Source: JAGWBD01 sp965197455 (GTDB taxonomy: Bacteria; Chloroflexota; Anaerolineae; Aggregatilineales; Phototrophicaceae). From it: DNA of 64,000 nt. Below the pieces are notes generated by a model. That model saw only the letters and a list, made by a program, of their open reading frames with translations. It was not told the origin of the DNA and did not search any database. This document shows, one piece after another, positions 52,529 to 61,880 of this stretch. Every line of letters begins with the position of its first letter. The first letter of the stretch is position 1. The position numbers were made by a program, and so were the translations under genes. The stretch covers positions 1,116,001-1,180,000 of the forward strand of contig OZ240208.1 of assembly GCA_965197455.1 (NCBI GenBank). The letters run 5' to 3'.

Positions 52529-52984
52529 TTAGACCGCTTCTGCCTCGTCCTGCTCGATGATGCGAAGTGCGCTGCCGCGGTTCTGGATGCGCCGGTGAAT
52601 GCGCGCGCCCAGTTCCGCCCGGCGCAGGGCCAGCAGCGCCTCGCGGTTCTGGTCTACCGGGACGCCTTCAGTCAGCAAGCTGCTGGCGCGATCGCGCGCC
52701 GCCTCAATCTCGCGAATGTCCAGCGTGAAAGAAGATTCCGCCAGGTCCGCCAGGATGACGACCTTGTCCGGTCGCACATCGACCACACCGCCGTAGATCG
52801 CGAAGCGCTCTTCAGCAGGGCCCTTGCGCACAATCAGCTCGCCGAAGCCCATCGTCGTCAACAGGGGCGCGTGACGCGGCAGCACACCCATTTCTCCTTC
52901 GCTGCCAGGCAACACGACAATGTCGGCCTCCTCTTCCTCGAAGACCTTGCGCTCCTGGGTGACGACCTCGACGTGGATGGTCAT
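52529..52984 (-). CDS. atpC: ATP synthase F1 subunit epsilon
   Basis: 151 residues. The N-terminal beta barrel starts TIHVEVVTQERKVFEEE and has GSEGEMGVLPRHAPLLT; the C-terminal two-helix domain includes IREIEAARDRASSLL and ALLALRRAELGARI, so the inhibitory arm is present. The ATG overlaps the atpD stop by one base (TGATG). It is the last gene of the F1 operon. Confidence 0.95.
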   Translation of the reverse strand: MTIHVEVVTQERKVFEEEEADIVVLPGSEGEMGVLPRHAPLLTTMGFGELIVRKGPAEERFAIYGGVVDVRPDKVVILADLAESSFTLDIREIEAARDRASSLLTEGVPVDQNREALLALRRAELGARIHRRIQNRGSALRIIEQDEAEAV

Positions 52985-54387
52985 CAGACGGCTCCGGCTT
53001 CCTCATGGCGCTGCAGCACGTCCTCAATGGCGCCGGCCATGTAAAACATCTGCTCCGGAATATGGTCAAGCTCGCCATCCAGAATCATGCGGAAGCCGCG
53101 CACGGTGTCGCGCACCGGCACATAGCGTCCCTCACGGCCGGTGAACTGCTCGGCCACCACCATTGGCTGTGACAGGAACTGCTCAATCTTGCGCGCCCGC
53201 GCCACCAGCTGCTTGTCATCGTCAGAAAGCTCGTCCACGCCCAGGATGGCGATGATGTCCTGCAGGTCCTTGTAGCGCTGCAGCACCTGCTGCACCTCGC
53301 GCGCCGTGCGGTAGTGCTCCTCGCCGATGATCTGCGGGTCAAGAATCTTGCTGGTGCTGGCCAGTGGATCCACTGCCGGGAAAAGACCGCGGGCCGAAAT
53401 CGAGCGCTCCAGCGCGATGGTACCGTCCAGATGCGTGAAGACCGCCACGGGCGCCGGGTCGGAGTAGTCGTCGGCGGGCACATAAACTGCCTGCATCGAG
53501 GTGATCGAGCCGGTGCGCGTCGAGGTGATGCGCTCTTGCAGCAGCCCCATTTCATCAGCCAGCGTTGGCTGGTAGCCCACTGCCGAAGGCATGCGCCCCA
53601 GCAGCGCGGAAACCTCCGCGCCCGCCAGCGAGTAGCGGAATATGTTGTCGATGAAGAGCAATACGTCGCGGCCCTCGTCGCGGAACTGCTCGGCCATCGC
53701 CAGGCCGGAGAGCGCCACGCGCAGCCGCACGCCGGGCGGCTCGTTCATCTGGCCAAAGACCATCGCCAGCTTGTCCAGTACACCAGCTTCTTCCATTTCG
53801 CCATAAAGCTGGGTGCCCTCGCGTGTGCGTTCGCCCACGCCGGCGAAGACCGAGAGGCCATCATGCTGCGTGGCTATGGAGTTGATCAGCTCCTGGATTG
53901 TGATAGTTTTGCCCACGCCGGCGCCGCCGAAAATGCCGGTTTTGCCGCCCTTGGTCATGGGCGCGACGAGGTCCACCACCTTCATGCCGCTCTCAAACTG
54001 CTCGATCGTCGTCGACTGCTCTTCGAAACCGGGCGCCGACGCGTGAATGGAACGGCGCGGGGCGTCGTCGGCCACTTCCGGCTGGTTGTCGATGGCGCGA
54101 CCCAGCACGTTGAAAACGCGACCGAGTGAGGCCTCACCCACCGGCACCGTAATCGGCGAGCCGGACGCGATCACCGGCAGGCCGCGTTGCAGCCCGTCGG
54201 TGGAGTCCATGGCCACCGTCTTGACGAGGTTGTCGCCCATGTGCAGCTGCACCTCAAGCACGAGGTCCTGCTCGTCCTCGCGCGGCACACTCAGCGCCTC
54301 GTTGATGTCGGGCAGCTCGCCCGCTGGAAACCTTACGTCAATTACATTGCCCAGAATCTGGGCGATGTGGCCCTGACCTTCGCTCAT
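52984..54387 (-). CDS. atpD: ATP synthase F1 subunit beta
   Basis: 467 residues. The catalytic nucleotide site is FGGAGVGKTITIQE. Others are ERTREGTQLY (catalytic Glu region), VLLFIDNIFRYSLAGAEVSALLGRMPSAVGYQPTL (read with normal spacing) and the DELS-type motif as GVDELSDDDK. It overlaps atpG by 4 bases. F1 is cytoplasmic, bound to F0 by the stalks. Confidence 0.97.
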   Translation of the reverse strand: MSEGQGHIAQILGNVIDVRFPAGELPDINEALSVPREDEQDLVLEVQLHMGDNLVKTVAMDSTDGLQRGLPVIASGSPITVPVGEASLGRVFNVLGRAIDNQPEVADDAPRRSIHASAPGFEEQSTTIEQFESGMKVVDLVAPMTKGGKTGIFGGAGVGKTITIQELINSIATQHDGLSVFAGVGERTREGTQLYGEMEEAGVLDKLAMVFGQMNEPPGVRLRVALSGLAMAEQFRDEGRDVLLFIDNIFRYSLAGAEVSALLGRMPSAVGYQPTLADEMGLLQERITSTRTGSITSMQAVYVPADDYSDPAPVAVFTHLDGTIALERSISARGLFPAVDPLASTSKILDPQIIGEEHYRTAREVQQVLQRYKDLQDIIAILGVDELSDDDKQLVARARKIEQFLSQPMVVAEQFTGREGRYVPVRDTVRGFRMILDGELDHIPEQMFYMAGAIEDVLQRHEEAGAV

Positions 54388-55355
54388 AGCCGCACTCCTT
54401 GCTCGCTCAATTCTGCCTGGTCTTCAATGCGCTGCGCCATGTCATCCATGGCGTCCTGCAGGGCCTCGGTGCCGCCTACAATGTCCAGAATTTCGGCCGT
54501 GATGGCCGCCTGACGCGCCTTGTTGTATTCCAGCGTCAGGTCACCCACCAGTTGCGCAGCGTTGTCTGACGCGTTGCGCATCGCCACCATGCGCGCCGCA
54601 TGTTCACTGGCCTGGCTTTCCAGCAAGGCCTGATACAACTGCAGTTCAGTGAAACGCGGCACGATCTCCTGCAGAATGGCCTCGGGGCCAGGTTCGTATT
54701 CGTAGCTGGCTGCACCTGCGCTCACAGCCGGTACATCCTTGACGTACTCGGCCGCCACCTGGTCCTCGATGGTGTGCGGAATGAGTGGCAGCCAGCCCAG
54801 TACGGAAGGCCGCTGCATCAGCATGTTGATGAAATCGGTGTAGGCGATGAAGACATCATCGACCTCGGCGTCCAGGAAGGCGTCAATCGCCAGGCGTGTT
54901 GCCGGCGAAATATCGCTGATGCCTGGCTCCGAAGGCAGATCGCTGAACTCCGCCACCACATTGCAACCGGCCCGCACCAGCGCGTCACGTCCCTTGCGGC
55001 CGATGGTGACGTACTGCACCGGCTTGTCCAGACGCTCCGCAAAGCGCTGCGCTGCGCGAATAATATTGGCGTTGAAGGCGCCCGCCAGGCCACGGTCCGA
55101 GGTGATCAGCACAATCATGATGTTGCGGATGTCGCTGCGCTCTTCCAGCAAGGGATGCATGGCCCCACCGCCACCAGCGCCGGCCTGCACGTTGAGCAGC
55201 AGTTCCCAGGCTTTCTCGGCGTAGGCGCGACTGGCCAGTACCCGCGCCTGGGCGCGCCGCACACGCGAGGCGGAGACCGCCTCAAGGGCGCGCGTAATTT
55301 GCGAAATGTTGCGAACGCTGCGGATTCGCTTCTGGATTTCCCTGGCAGTAGCCAA
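54384..55355 (-). CDS. atpG: ATP synthase F1 subunit gamma
   Basis: 323 residues, slightly longer than most gamma subunits. The N-terminal helix REIQKRIRSVRNISQITRAL and the C-terminal helix ARMVAMRNASDNAAQLVGDL...YNKARQAAITAEILDIVGG form the rotor coiled coil; ITSDRGLAGAFNANI is the conserved middle motif. The start is TTG 55355, because GGAG lies 7 bases upstream and the protein then begins with the usual (M)ATAREIQ; longer frames overlap atpA and carry no homology. Confidence 0.95.
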   Translation of the reverse strand: MATAREIQKRIRSVRNISQITRALEAVSASRVRRAQARVLASRAYAEKAWELLLNVQAGAGGGGAMHPLLEERSDIRNIMIVLITSDRGLAGAFNANIIRAAQRFAERLDKPVQYVTIGRKGRDALVRAGCNVVAEFSDLPSEPGISDISPATRLAIDAFLDAEVDDVFIAYTDFINMLMQRPSVLGWLPLIPHTIEDQVAAEYVKDVPAVSAGAASYEYEPGPEAILQEIVPRFTELQLYQALLESQASEHAARMVAMRNASDNAAQLVGDLTLEYNKARQAAITAEILDIVGGTEALQDAMDDMAQRIEDQAELSEQGVRL

Positions 55356-55377
55356 CTGTGTTCTCCTTCGACAGCCG

Positions 55378-56892
55378 CTATACCTGGTTCCAGCGCTCGT
55401 TGAAGCCCGTGATGGCGCTTTCCACCTGGTCGGCGACCCCGTCATCCCAGTTTTCGGGGTCCGCCTGAATGCCGCCGGAGAGCTCCGCGTAATTCGTGTG
55501 CCAGCTGCGCAGGAAGTCTTCCTTCCAGGCGCCGACGCGCTCCACTGGCACCTCGTCAAGCAGGCCATTGGTGCCCGCGTAAATTAGCGCCACCTGGTCC
55601 GACACTGGCATCGGCTGATACTGCGGCTGTTTCAGCAGCTCGGTCAGGCGCAAACCCCTGTCCAGTTGCTGCTGCGTCGAACGGTCCAGGCCTGAACCAA
55701 ACTGGGCGAAGGCCGCCAGCGAGGCGAACTGCGCCAGGTCCAGCTTCAGACGTCCCGCCACGCGCTTCATGGCCTGCGTCTGGGCGTCACCACCCACGCG
55801 GCTCACGCTGATGCCCACGTCCATGGCTGGACGCTGGCCGGCGTAGAAGAGATCGCTGATGAGGTAAATCTGCCCGTCTGTGATGGAGATGACGTTGGTG
55901 GGCACGTAGGCGGAGACATCGCCCAGCAGGGTTTCGATGAAGGGCAAGGCGGTCAGACTGCCGCCGCCGCGGTCTTCACTGAGTTGCGCGGCGCGCTCCA
56001 GCAAACGGCTGTGCAAGTAAAAGACATCTCCAGGGTAAGCCTCGCGCCCCGGGGGACGCCGCATCAGCAGCGACACCTGGCGGTAGGCCCAGGCGTGCTT
56101 GGAGAGGTCATCGTAGACCACCAGCGCGTCCTGGCCGTTTTCCATAAACCATTCGCCGATGGCGCAGCCGGAATAGGGCGAAATGTATTGCATGGCCGCC
56201 GGGTCCGAGGCCGAGGCCACGACCACCGTGGTGTACTCCATCGCGCCGGCTTCCTCCAGCAGCGCGACCAGGCGCGCGATCTCGCCCTTGCGCTTGCCAA
56301 TGGCGACGTAGACGCACTTCATCCCCTCTTCCTTCTGGTTGAGGATGGTGTCGATGGCCAGTGCGGTCTTGCCGATCTGCCGGTCGCCAATAATCAGTTC
56401 GCGCTGGCCCCGGCCCACGGGCGTCATGGAGTCAATGGCGACGATGCCGGTCTGCACGGGGCGGAACACATTGCGCCGCTCCATCACGCCGGGCGCAATG
56501 CGCTCGACCGGGTAGTATTCGTCGGAAGCCACCGGGCCGCGCCCGTCCAGCGGGTTGCCAAGGGCATCCACCACGCGCCCTACCAGCATGGCGCCCACCG
56601 GCACCGAGGCGATTCGATCCAGCGAGCGCACTTCGTCGCCCTCATTGATTTTGTCGTACTCGCCCATGATGATGACGCCGACGCTTTGGTCTTCCAGATT
56701 GAAGACGATGCCGGACGAACCATTGGCAAAGGCCACCAGTTCGCTGAAGCGCACGTTTTCCAGCCCGGAGACGCGCGCGATACCGTCGCCGACCTCCTCC
56801 ACGTAGCCGACCTGCACCGCATCGAAGCTGCGGTCATAGGACTGCACCTGCTCGAGCAGCGAATCAAACATTGCGCCCGTCATATCCGCCAT
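55378..56892 (-). CDS. atpA: ATP synthase F1 subunit alpha
   Basis: 504 residues. The non-catalytic nucleotide site is GDRQIGKTALAIDT. Also present: VGRVVDALGNPLDG, SMTPVGRGQRELI and VGGDAQTQAMK. It is the first gene of the operon: a promoter lies just upstream and proC precedes that. Normally atpH (delta) and the F0 genes atpB, atpE, atpF stand upstream of atpA; they are not in this window. The ATG at 56892 follows AGGAG. Confidence 0.97.
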   Translation of the reverse strand: MADMTGAMFDSLLEQVQSYDRSFDAVQVGYVEEVGDGIARVSGLENVRFSELVAFANGSSGIVFNLEDQSVGVIIMGEYDKINEGDEVRSLDRIASVPVGAMLVGRVVDALGNPLDGRGPVASDEYYPVERIAPGVMERRNVFRPVQTGIVAIDSMTPVGRGQRELIIGDRQIGKTALAIDTILNQKEEGMKCVYVAIGKRKGEIARLVALLEEAGAMEYTTVVVASASDPAAMQYISPYSGCAIGEWFMENGQDALVVYDDLSKHAWAYRQVSLLMRRPPGREAYPGDVFYLHSRLLERAAQLSEDRGGGSLTALPFIETLLGDVSAYVPTNVISITDGQIYLISDLFYAGQRPAMDVGISVSRVGGDAQTQAMKRVAGRLKLDLAQFASLAAFAQFGSGLDRSTQQQLDRGLRLTELLKQPQYQPMPVSDQVALIYAGTNGLLDEVPVERVGAWKEDFLRSWHTNYAELSGGIQADPENWDDGVADQVESAITGFNERWNQV

Positions 56893-56963
56893 ATACCGGT
56901 CTCCTGATTCCCCTCACACCGTCGCACAGTCCCGCCATGCGCACGCGGCAACGAATGCGCCGC

Positions 56964-56992
56964 ATTGTAGCCATGAAGCGGGTGAATGTCCA
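56964..56992 (-). promoter_or_regulatory. Promoter of the atpAGDC operon
   Basis: Minus strand TGGACA (56992-56987), 17-base spacer, TACAAT (56969-56964), in the gap between proC and atpA. The expected leader is about 65 bases. Confidence 0.65.
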
Positions 56993-57018
56993 TAGTTTCA
57001 CAAAGGCAGGTTGCAGCT

Positions 57019-57864
57019 TCAGGCGTTGCCATTCAGGCTACGCACCGACTCCGCGCCGCCCAGCATGGCCGAGCGTTGCCAGGCCGCCCAGACCGCCTGT
57101 GCGACGACCGTGCGCAGTCCACCCCGCTCCAGCTGATATAGTGCCTCGGCTGTGGTGCCGCCTGGACTGGTGACCTGGTTGCGCAGTTCCGCCGGGTGCA
57201 GCCCCGAGCTTTCGGCGAAGGCGACCGAGCCGGCCATCGACTTCAGCACCAGCTGTTCGGATTCGCGCCGGGCGAAACCCATGTGCACGCCGACATCGAT
57301 CAGCGCTTCCATGAACAGGAAAATATAGGCTGGAGCGCTGCCGCTCAGCGCCGTGGCCATGTCCAGCGCGTCCTCTTCCTGTTTGTAGAGCTCCTCGCCG
57401 AAGGCACAGAGCAACTGGCGGGCGAGTTCCCGCCCATCGTCGTCCGTAGCTTCGTTCGCCGTCCACACGGTGATGCCCTGGCCAATCTGTGCCGGCGTGT
57501 TGGGCATGGCGCGCACCACCGCCGCGCCGGGCACGCTGTCCGCGATGGTGTCGCTGCGCACGCCGGCCATGATGCTCAGCACCAGCCGGGCACGACAGGT
57601 TTCTTTCAGCTCCGGCAGTACCAGCGGCAGGGCCTGCGGCTTGATGGCCAGCACGACTACCGCAGCCTCCTGCAAGGCTATGACGTTGTCCGCTGTGACG
57701 CGAATGCCATAGCGCTCCTGCAGCTCCCGGCCACGCTCCACACGCGGATCCGCGGCGATGAGTTGCTGCGGGGCCAGCGTCTCCTTTTCCAGCAGACCGC
57801 GAATCATGGCCTCGCCCATCACACCGCAGCCGATAAAGGCCAGCGTTCCATCGCCCAGATTCAT
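57019..57864 (-). CDS. proC: Pyrroline-5-carboxylate reductase ProC
   Basis: 281 residues. Makes L-proline from pyrroline-5-carboxylate with NAD(P)H. The Rossmann start is LAFIGCGVMGEAMIRGLLE; VVRAMPNTPAQIGQG and the C-terminal SGSAPAYIFLFMEAL and VTSPGGTTAEALYQLE are family motifs. The ATG at 57864 is preceded by an AGAGG. It is the last gene of the five-gene operon, 16 bases after the epimerase stop. Confidence 0.95.
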   Translation of the reverse strand: MNLGDGTLAFIGCGVMGEAMIRGLLEKETLAPQQLIAADPRVERGRELQERYGIRVTADNVIALQEAAVVVLAIKPQALPLVLPELKETCRARLVLSIMAGVRSDTIADSVPGAAVVRAMPNTPAQIGQGITVWTANEATDDDGRELARQLLCAFGEELYKQEEDALDMATALSGSAPAYIFLFMEALIDVGVHMGFARRESEQLVLKSMAGSVAFAESSGLHPAELRNQVTSPGGTTAEALYQLERGGLRTVVAQAVWAAWQRSAMLGGAESVRSLNGNA

Positions 57865-57880
57865 CTGCGCCTCTCCATCA

Positions 57881-58834
57881 TCAGTTCAGTCCAGCTTCCT
57901 GCGCCAGCTCGCGCATCCAGTCGATTTCGCGGCGCACCCCCTCTTCGGGGCGGGTGCGCGGGGTAAAATCCAGCAAACGTTGCGCCTTGTGTATATCCGC
58001 CGAGGTACGTAACTGATCGCCATGACGTCGCGCTTGCAGCGACAGCCGGGCTGGCGCACCCATCAGGGTCTCCACCAGATCGATGAGATCACCGGTTTTA
58101 TGTTCCTGGTCGCTGCCGATATTAATAATTTCACCCATGCAGGTTGCCTGGCGGTCGATGGCGCGCTGAAAGGCTTCGACAACATCAGCCACGTAGGTGA
58201 AGGAGCGTGAGTGTTCGCGGCTGCCTTCGTAGAGCGGACAGGGCGGCCCGCCGAGGGCGCTCCCGATCAGACGCGGCAGAAGTTTGTCGGGCCGTTCGCG
58301 CTCACCATAGACCGAGAACAAGCGCAGCGAACAGGCCGGAAAGCCGTCCTCGCGTTGACGCGCCATGACCAGCTGCTCGGCTGCCAGCTTGGTCACGCCG
58401 TAGTGCGAGACCGGCTGCGCGGCGGCGCTTTCCGGCGCGGTCGCCTCGTGGCCATAGACCGAGGAAGTGGAGACGTTGATGAAGAACTGCAGACTTGGGG
58501 AATCGCGCAGGGCCTGCAGCAGGCACCAGGTGGACTGCAGGTTGTTGCGCACGAAGGTTGCGAAGGGGATCGCCGCCGAATTGCCGGGCTGGGCGGCTGC
58601 GTGGATGACGATCTCGCTGCCCGCCACCAGTGCGTCCAGTCCTGGCTCCGCCAGATCCACCTCCAGCAGTTCGCAGCCTGAGGCGCTCACAGCGCTGGCG
58701 TTGCGCAGCTTCAACGACCGCGCATAGTAGTTGTCGAAGCTGTCGAGGCCGCGCACTTCATGGCCGGCAGTCACCAGGTGTTGTGCCACATGCGAACCGA
58801 TAAAACCCGCCGCCCCGGTTACCAGAATCTTCAC
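57881..58834 (-). CDS. NAD-dependent sugar epimerase/dehydratase (extended SDR)
   Basis: 317 residues. The NAD site is VTGAAGFIGSHVAQHL, the catalytic residues STSSVYG and HYGVTKLAAEQLV (Tyr-x3-Lys). The RSFTYVADVVEAF motif and GEIINIGSD are usual for UDP-sugar epimerases such as UDP-glucose or UDP-glucuronate 4-epimerase. The exact sugar is unknown. It overlaps the NSAR/OSBS gene by 4 bases (ATGA). Confidence 0.87.
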   Translation of the reverse strand: MKILVTGAAGFIGSHVAQHLVTAGHEVRGLDSFDNYYARSLKLRNASAVSASGCELLEVDLAEPGLDALVAGSEIVIHAAAQPGNSAAIPFATFVRNNLQSTWCLLQALRDSPSLQFFINVSTSSVYGHEATAPESAAAQPVSHYGVTKLAAEQLVMARQREDGFPACSLRLFSVYGERERPDKLLPRLIGSALGGPPCPLYEGSREHSRSFTYVADVVEAFQRAIDRQATCMGEIINIGSDQEHKTGDLIDLVETLMGAPARLSLQARRHGDQLRTSADIHKAQRLLDFTPRTRPEEGVRREIDWMRELAQEAGLN

Positions 58835-60024
58835 ACTTCCAGTCCTTCATTCAATGGCATTGCCTGGTAGGGGCAGCGTTCATGCCAGCGCTGCATCGCC
58901 GCGCGCAGGCGTTCCGGCTGAACTTCAACGCCGCTGCCAGGTCCCACCGGAGTCGTGATGCTACTGTTTGCGCTCAGGAAGAAGGCCGGCTCGGTGATAT
59001 CCGGATCGTAGTAACGCGACGTGGCCGAGATGTCGCTCGGCAAGGTGACGCCCGGCAAGGCGGCGAAGGCGAGGTTGGCCGCGCGCCCCACGCCGGTCTC
59101 GAGCAGTCCGCCGATCCACAAGGGCACGTTCTGCTCCACACAGAAGCGATAGACCGCAAGGCTTTCAGTGTAGCCGCTGACGCGCGCAGGCTTCAGATTG
59201 ATGATGCGGCAGGCGCCCAGCTGGATGGCCAGTCGGGCATCGTTGACGGTGTGAATGCTTTCGTCAAGGCAGATGTCGGAGCGCAGTTGCGGTTGTAGTT
59301 TGCTGTGTTCATAAATGTCGTTCCACGCCAGCGGCTGCTCAACCATCAGCAGGTCAAAATCGTCGAGTTGACGCAGATGCTCCGCATCCTGCAGACTGTA
59401 GGCGCTGTTGGCGTCCAGCATCAGGGTAATGTCCGGCAAGGCTGCGCGCACGCCGCGCGCCAGCTCCACGTCCCAGCCAGGCCTGATCTTGAGCTTGATG
59501 CGCTGATAGCCCTCACCCAGGCGCTTCTCGATGATGCGCAGCGTGTCGGTGACGGTATCCTGAATGCCAATGCTGACGCCCACCAAGGCCTGCGCGCGCG
59601 GCTCGTGATCCGCTGGCAGATAACTGGCGAAGAGCTGTGCCAGCGAGAGCCCGTTGTGCCGCGCCAGGGCATCCCAGACCGCGGCCTCAAGACCATGTTT
59701 GGCCAGCGGATGCCCCCGCACTTGCGCCAGCAGGCCCGGGATTTCAGTGGCGCTGGACAGGCGTTGACCCAGCACCCGCGGAACGAGGAACTCCTGCAAG
59801 ACGTGCAGCGCGGTGCCCATCGTCTCGGCGCTGTAACCCGGATTGATCTCCGCTGAAGTCTCGCCCCAGCCGACGACCCCCTCTTCCGCCTCGAGGCGGA
59901 TCAGGATGGCGGCCTTGAATGGCTCGTTGCCGAAGCTCGTCCCCAGACGCTCCACCAGTGGCAACGCGACCGGGTAAAGACGAACGGAGCGAATCGTGAT
60001 TGCCTGCAGGTCTGCTGCCTTCAT
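58831..60024 (-). CDS. N-succinylamino acid racemase / o-succinylbenzoate synthase (enolase superfamily)
   Basis: 397 residues. The lysine base pair is RIKLKIRPGWD and NLKPARVSGYTESL. The Mg ligands are in MLDANSAYSL, LLMVEQPLAWND and CLDESIHT. The C-terminal GGLLETGVGRAANLAFAAL and SDISATSRYYDPDI are OSBS/NSAR type. OSBS (MenC) makes menaquinone precursors; NSAR racemises N-succinylamino acids; the fold does not separate these. No other men gene is close, and the partner GNAT gene directly upstream is the one found with NSAR in D-amino acid conversion, so NSAR is favoured. ATG 60024 overlaps the GNAT stop (ATGA). Confidence 0.87.
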   Translation of the reverse strand: MKAADLQAITIRSVRLYPVALPLVERLGTSFGNEPFKAAILIRLEAEEGVVGWGETSAEINPGYSAETMGTALHVLQEFLVPRVLGQRLSSATEIPGLLAQVRGHPLAKHGLEAAVWDALARHNGLSLAQLFASYLPADHEPRAQALVGVSIGIQDTVTDTLRIIEKRLGEGYQRIKLKIRPGWDVELARGVRAALPDITLMLDANSAYSLQDAEHLRQLDDFDLLMVEQPLAWNDIYEHSKLQPQLRSDICLDESIHTVNDARLAIQLGACRIINLKPARVSGYTESLAVYRFCVEQNVPLWIGGLLETGVGRAANLAFAALPGVTLPSDISATSRYYDPDITEPAFFLSANSSITTPVGPGSGVEVQPERLRAAMQRWHERCPYQAMPLNEGLEV

Positions 60025-60902
60025 GCGCGCCTTTCTCCTTTTGCCCTTCGGTTCAGGTAACACAGCCTGTCCTGTCCATCCAGCACGCCGCGCACGCAAT
60101 CATGCAGCACATATCCGCCGGCGAACAGGGCCGTCAGCGCCGCGCGCATGTGAATGCGCCACATCTGCGCCAGGCCCGCGTCCAACTGCGCCAGCGTCGG
60201 GAAATCCGGCGGCAGTTCCAGCAAGAGCTGTGGCACATCCGGAATTCCAGCCAGGCTCCCGGGCAGCGGCAGACCGCGTGCATCGCATTCAGTTCTGTTA
60301 AGCAGCCTTGCGCCCGCATCGACCAGGGAAACCAGATCCCGGTCGCAGTCCTCGCCCGCGGCCAGCGCGCGCACTCGCTCGCTATCCAGCTGCCATTCAA
60401 CCAGCAGACGGTCGGGGCTGCCGGAGCTGGCAATACCGCCCGGTCCTTCTGCACCGAAGAAATCCTCGCGCAACTGCGTGGACTGCGCGCCCAACTTGTG
60501 CAGATTAAGCCAGGCGTTGGGCGCCAGCAAGGGGTCGAAGGTCCAGCGCACCAGTTGTATACCCTGCGCCAACGCCCGCTCACGTTGCGCCAGTTTCAGC
60601 CGCAGCGCCAGGCCCCGCTGGCGCCATTCCGCATGCACCACCATCCGTTTGGAAACAAGGTACGGTCTGTCCGCTGCTGCTGCATCAGAAGCTATTCCCG
60701 GAAGACCGATCAGAATGGCGACCAGGCGACCACCTGCACGCTCCTCGGCGGCGAGCACATGACCTCCGTGCTGCGCCAGTGTCAGGAGCATGTGGCCAGG
60801 CACCACCGCTTCCGGATCTTTGCCCCAGTAGCTGCGCTGCAGGGCGACAGCTTCGTGCATTTCCGGCAACGTGGTGAGCAGCCGAATATCGACGTCCGTC
60901 AC
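60021..60902 (-). CDS. GNAT acetyl/succinyltransferase (COG3375-like), probable partner of NSAR
   Basis: 293 residues. The GNAT core is in VSKRMVVHAEWRQRGLALRLKLAQRERAL, split here as VSKRMVVHAEW and RQRGLALRLK, with the acyl-CoA pyrophosphate-binding loop RQRGLA. The second half (IQLVRWTFDPLLAPNAWLN, LHKLGAQS) is typical of the COG3375 group, which sits next to NSAR/OSBS genes. In Geobacillus the neighbour is a D-amino acid N-succinyltransferase. The start is GTG 60902, overlapping the SDR stop (GTGA); GAGGGG lies upstream. Confidence 0.82.
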   Translation of the reverse strand: MTDVDIRLLTTLPEMHEAVALQRSYWGKDPEAVVPGHMLLTLAQHGGHVLAAEERAGGRLVAILIGLPGIASDAAAADRPYLVSKRMVVHAEWRQRGLALRLKLAQRERALAQGIQLVRWTFDPLLAPNAWLNLHKLGAQSTQLREDFFGAEGPGGIASSGSPDRLLVEWQLDSERVRALAAGEDCDRDLVSLVDAGARLLNRTECDARGLPLPGSLAGIPDVPQLLLELPPDFPTLAQLDAGLAQMWRIHMRAALTALFAGGYVLHDCVRGVLDGQDRLCYLNRRAKGERRA

Positions 60903-61858
60903 CCGGGAACCCCTCGCGGACGCGAGCGAAACGACGCGCGCAACAATTGGCGAAATCCATATGGCGACTGCCAATCGAGCAGGTTGTCCTCCAGGCGTCG
61001 CGGTCGCACGCCGAAGTAATTCCAGGCGTTGCCTATCTGCGTCACCCGGCTGATGGCCAGCAAATCCAGCAGCTGCGGCGTCAACATGACGCGTGGCAGC
61101 AGGCGACTGTAGAGCACCGCCATGCGTCGCAGCAGCCAGGGCGGCACGGAGATGAGGAAGCGCGGCATGTGCCAGACCCGCATCAGGGTGCTGAGGAGAT
61201 CGCGCAATGAAATGTATTCCGGCCCGCCAATCTCAACCAGCGTGTCGACCAGCTCCAGTCGCCGCAAACTGGCCGCCAGCGCGCTCACCAGGTCATCAAT
61301 GTGAATCGGTTGCATTACGACTTCACCACGACCAGGCATCAGAAAGAACAGCGGGTTGGCGCGCAAGGACAGTGCCAGCGCGTTGATGAAGGCATCATCT
61401 TCGCCGAAAATCAGGCCGCTGCGAATGATGGTCCAGGCCAGACCGCTCTGGCGGATGATCTCCTCGACCAGGCCCTTGACCTGCAGCAGGGGCCAGGCTG
61501 CTGTGCGGGCCGCGCCAAGGTGACTGAGGGTGATGATGCGTCCGACGCGCGCCGCCCGCGCCGCCCGCACCAGGTTGCGCGTGCCGGCCAGTTCATAGCG
61601 CTGCAGGTCGCGCGTCCGGCCCCACCATTGCGCGCTCGCCAGGTGGAAAATGACGTGTACGCCGGTCGCCGCGCGGAACAGGGACTCTTCATCCAGCAAA
61701 TGTCCTCCCGCCAGTTCGGGCACGGTCAGTCCGGCAGGAGTGAGCAAGGCGGCGTCCCGGCCAGGTGGAGCCAGACAGCGCACTGCGAGACCCTGCGCCA
61801 GCAGTTGCGCCACGAGGTGTCGACCCACGAACCCCGCGGCTCCAGTAACCAGTATCAT
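60899..61858 (-). CDS. NAD(P)-binding SDR-like protein (NmrA/NDUFA9-like)
   Basis: 319 residues. The dinucleotide-binding motif is VTGAAGFVGRHLVAQLL. No Tyr-x3-Lys is evident at the usual place; LSHLGAARTAAWPLLQVKGLVEE takes it, split as LSHLGAARTAA and LLQVKGLVEE, as in atypical SDRs. The C-terminus is hydrophobic and basic (PPWLLRRMAVLYSRLLP). The role is unknown. It is the first gene of the operon SDR-GNAT-NSAR-epimerase-proC. An extended -10 lies 23 bases before the ATG, and GGGAGGGG is its ribosome site. Confidence 0.82.
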   Translation of the reverse strand: MILVTGAAGFVGRHLVAQLLAQGLAVRCLAPPGRDAALLTPAGLTVPELAGGHLLDEESLFRAATGVHVIFHLASAQWWGRTRDLQRYELAGTRNLVRAARAARVGRIITLSHLGAARTAAWPLLQVKGLVEEIIRQSGLAWTIIRSGLIFGEDDAFINALALSLRANPLFFLMPGRGEVVMQPIHIDDLVSALAASLRRLELVDTLVEIGGPEYISLRDLLSTLMRVWHMPRFLISVPPWLLRRMAVLYSRLLPRVMLTPQLLDLLAISRVTQIGNAWNYFGVRPRRLEDNLLDWQSPYGFRQLLRASFRSRPRGVPG

Positions 61859-61880
61859 TTGCCCCTCCCCCGGCGCCGGG

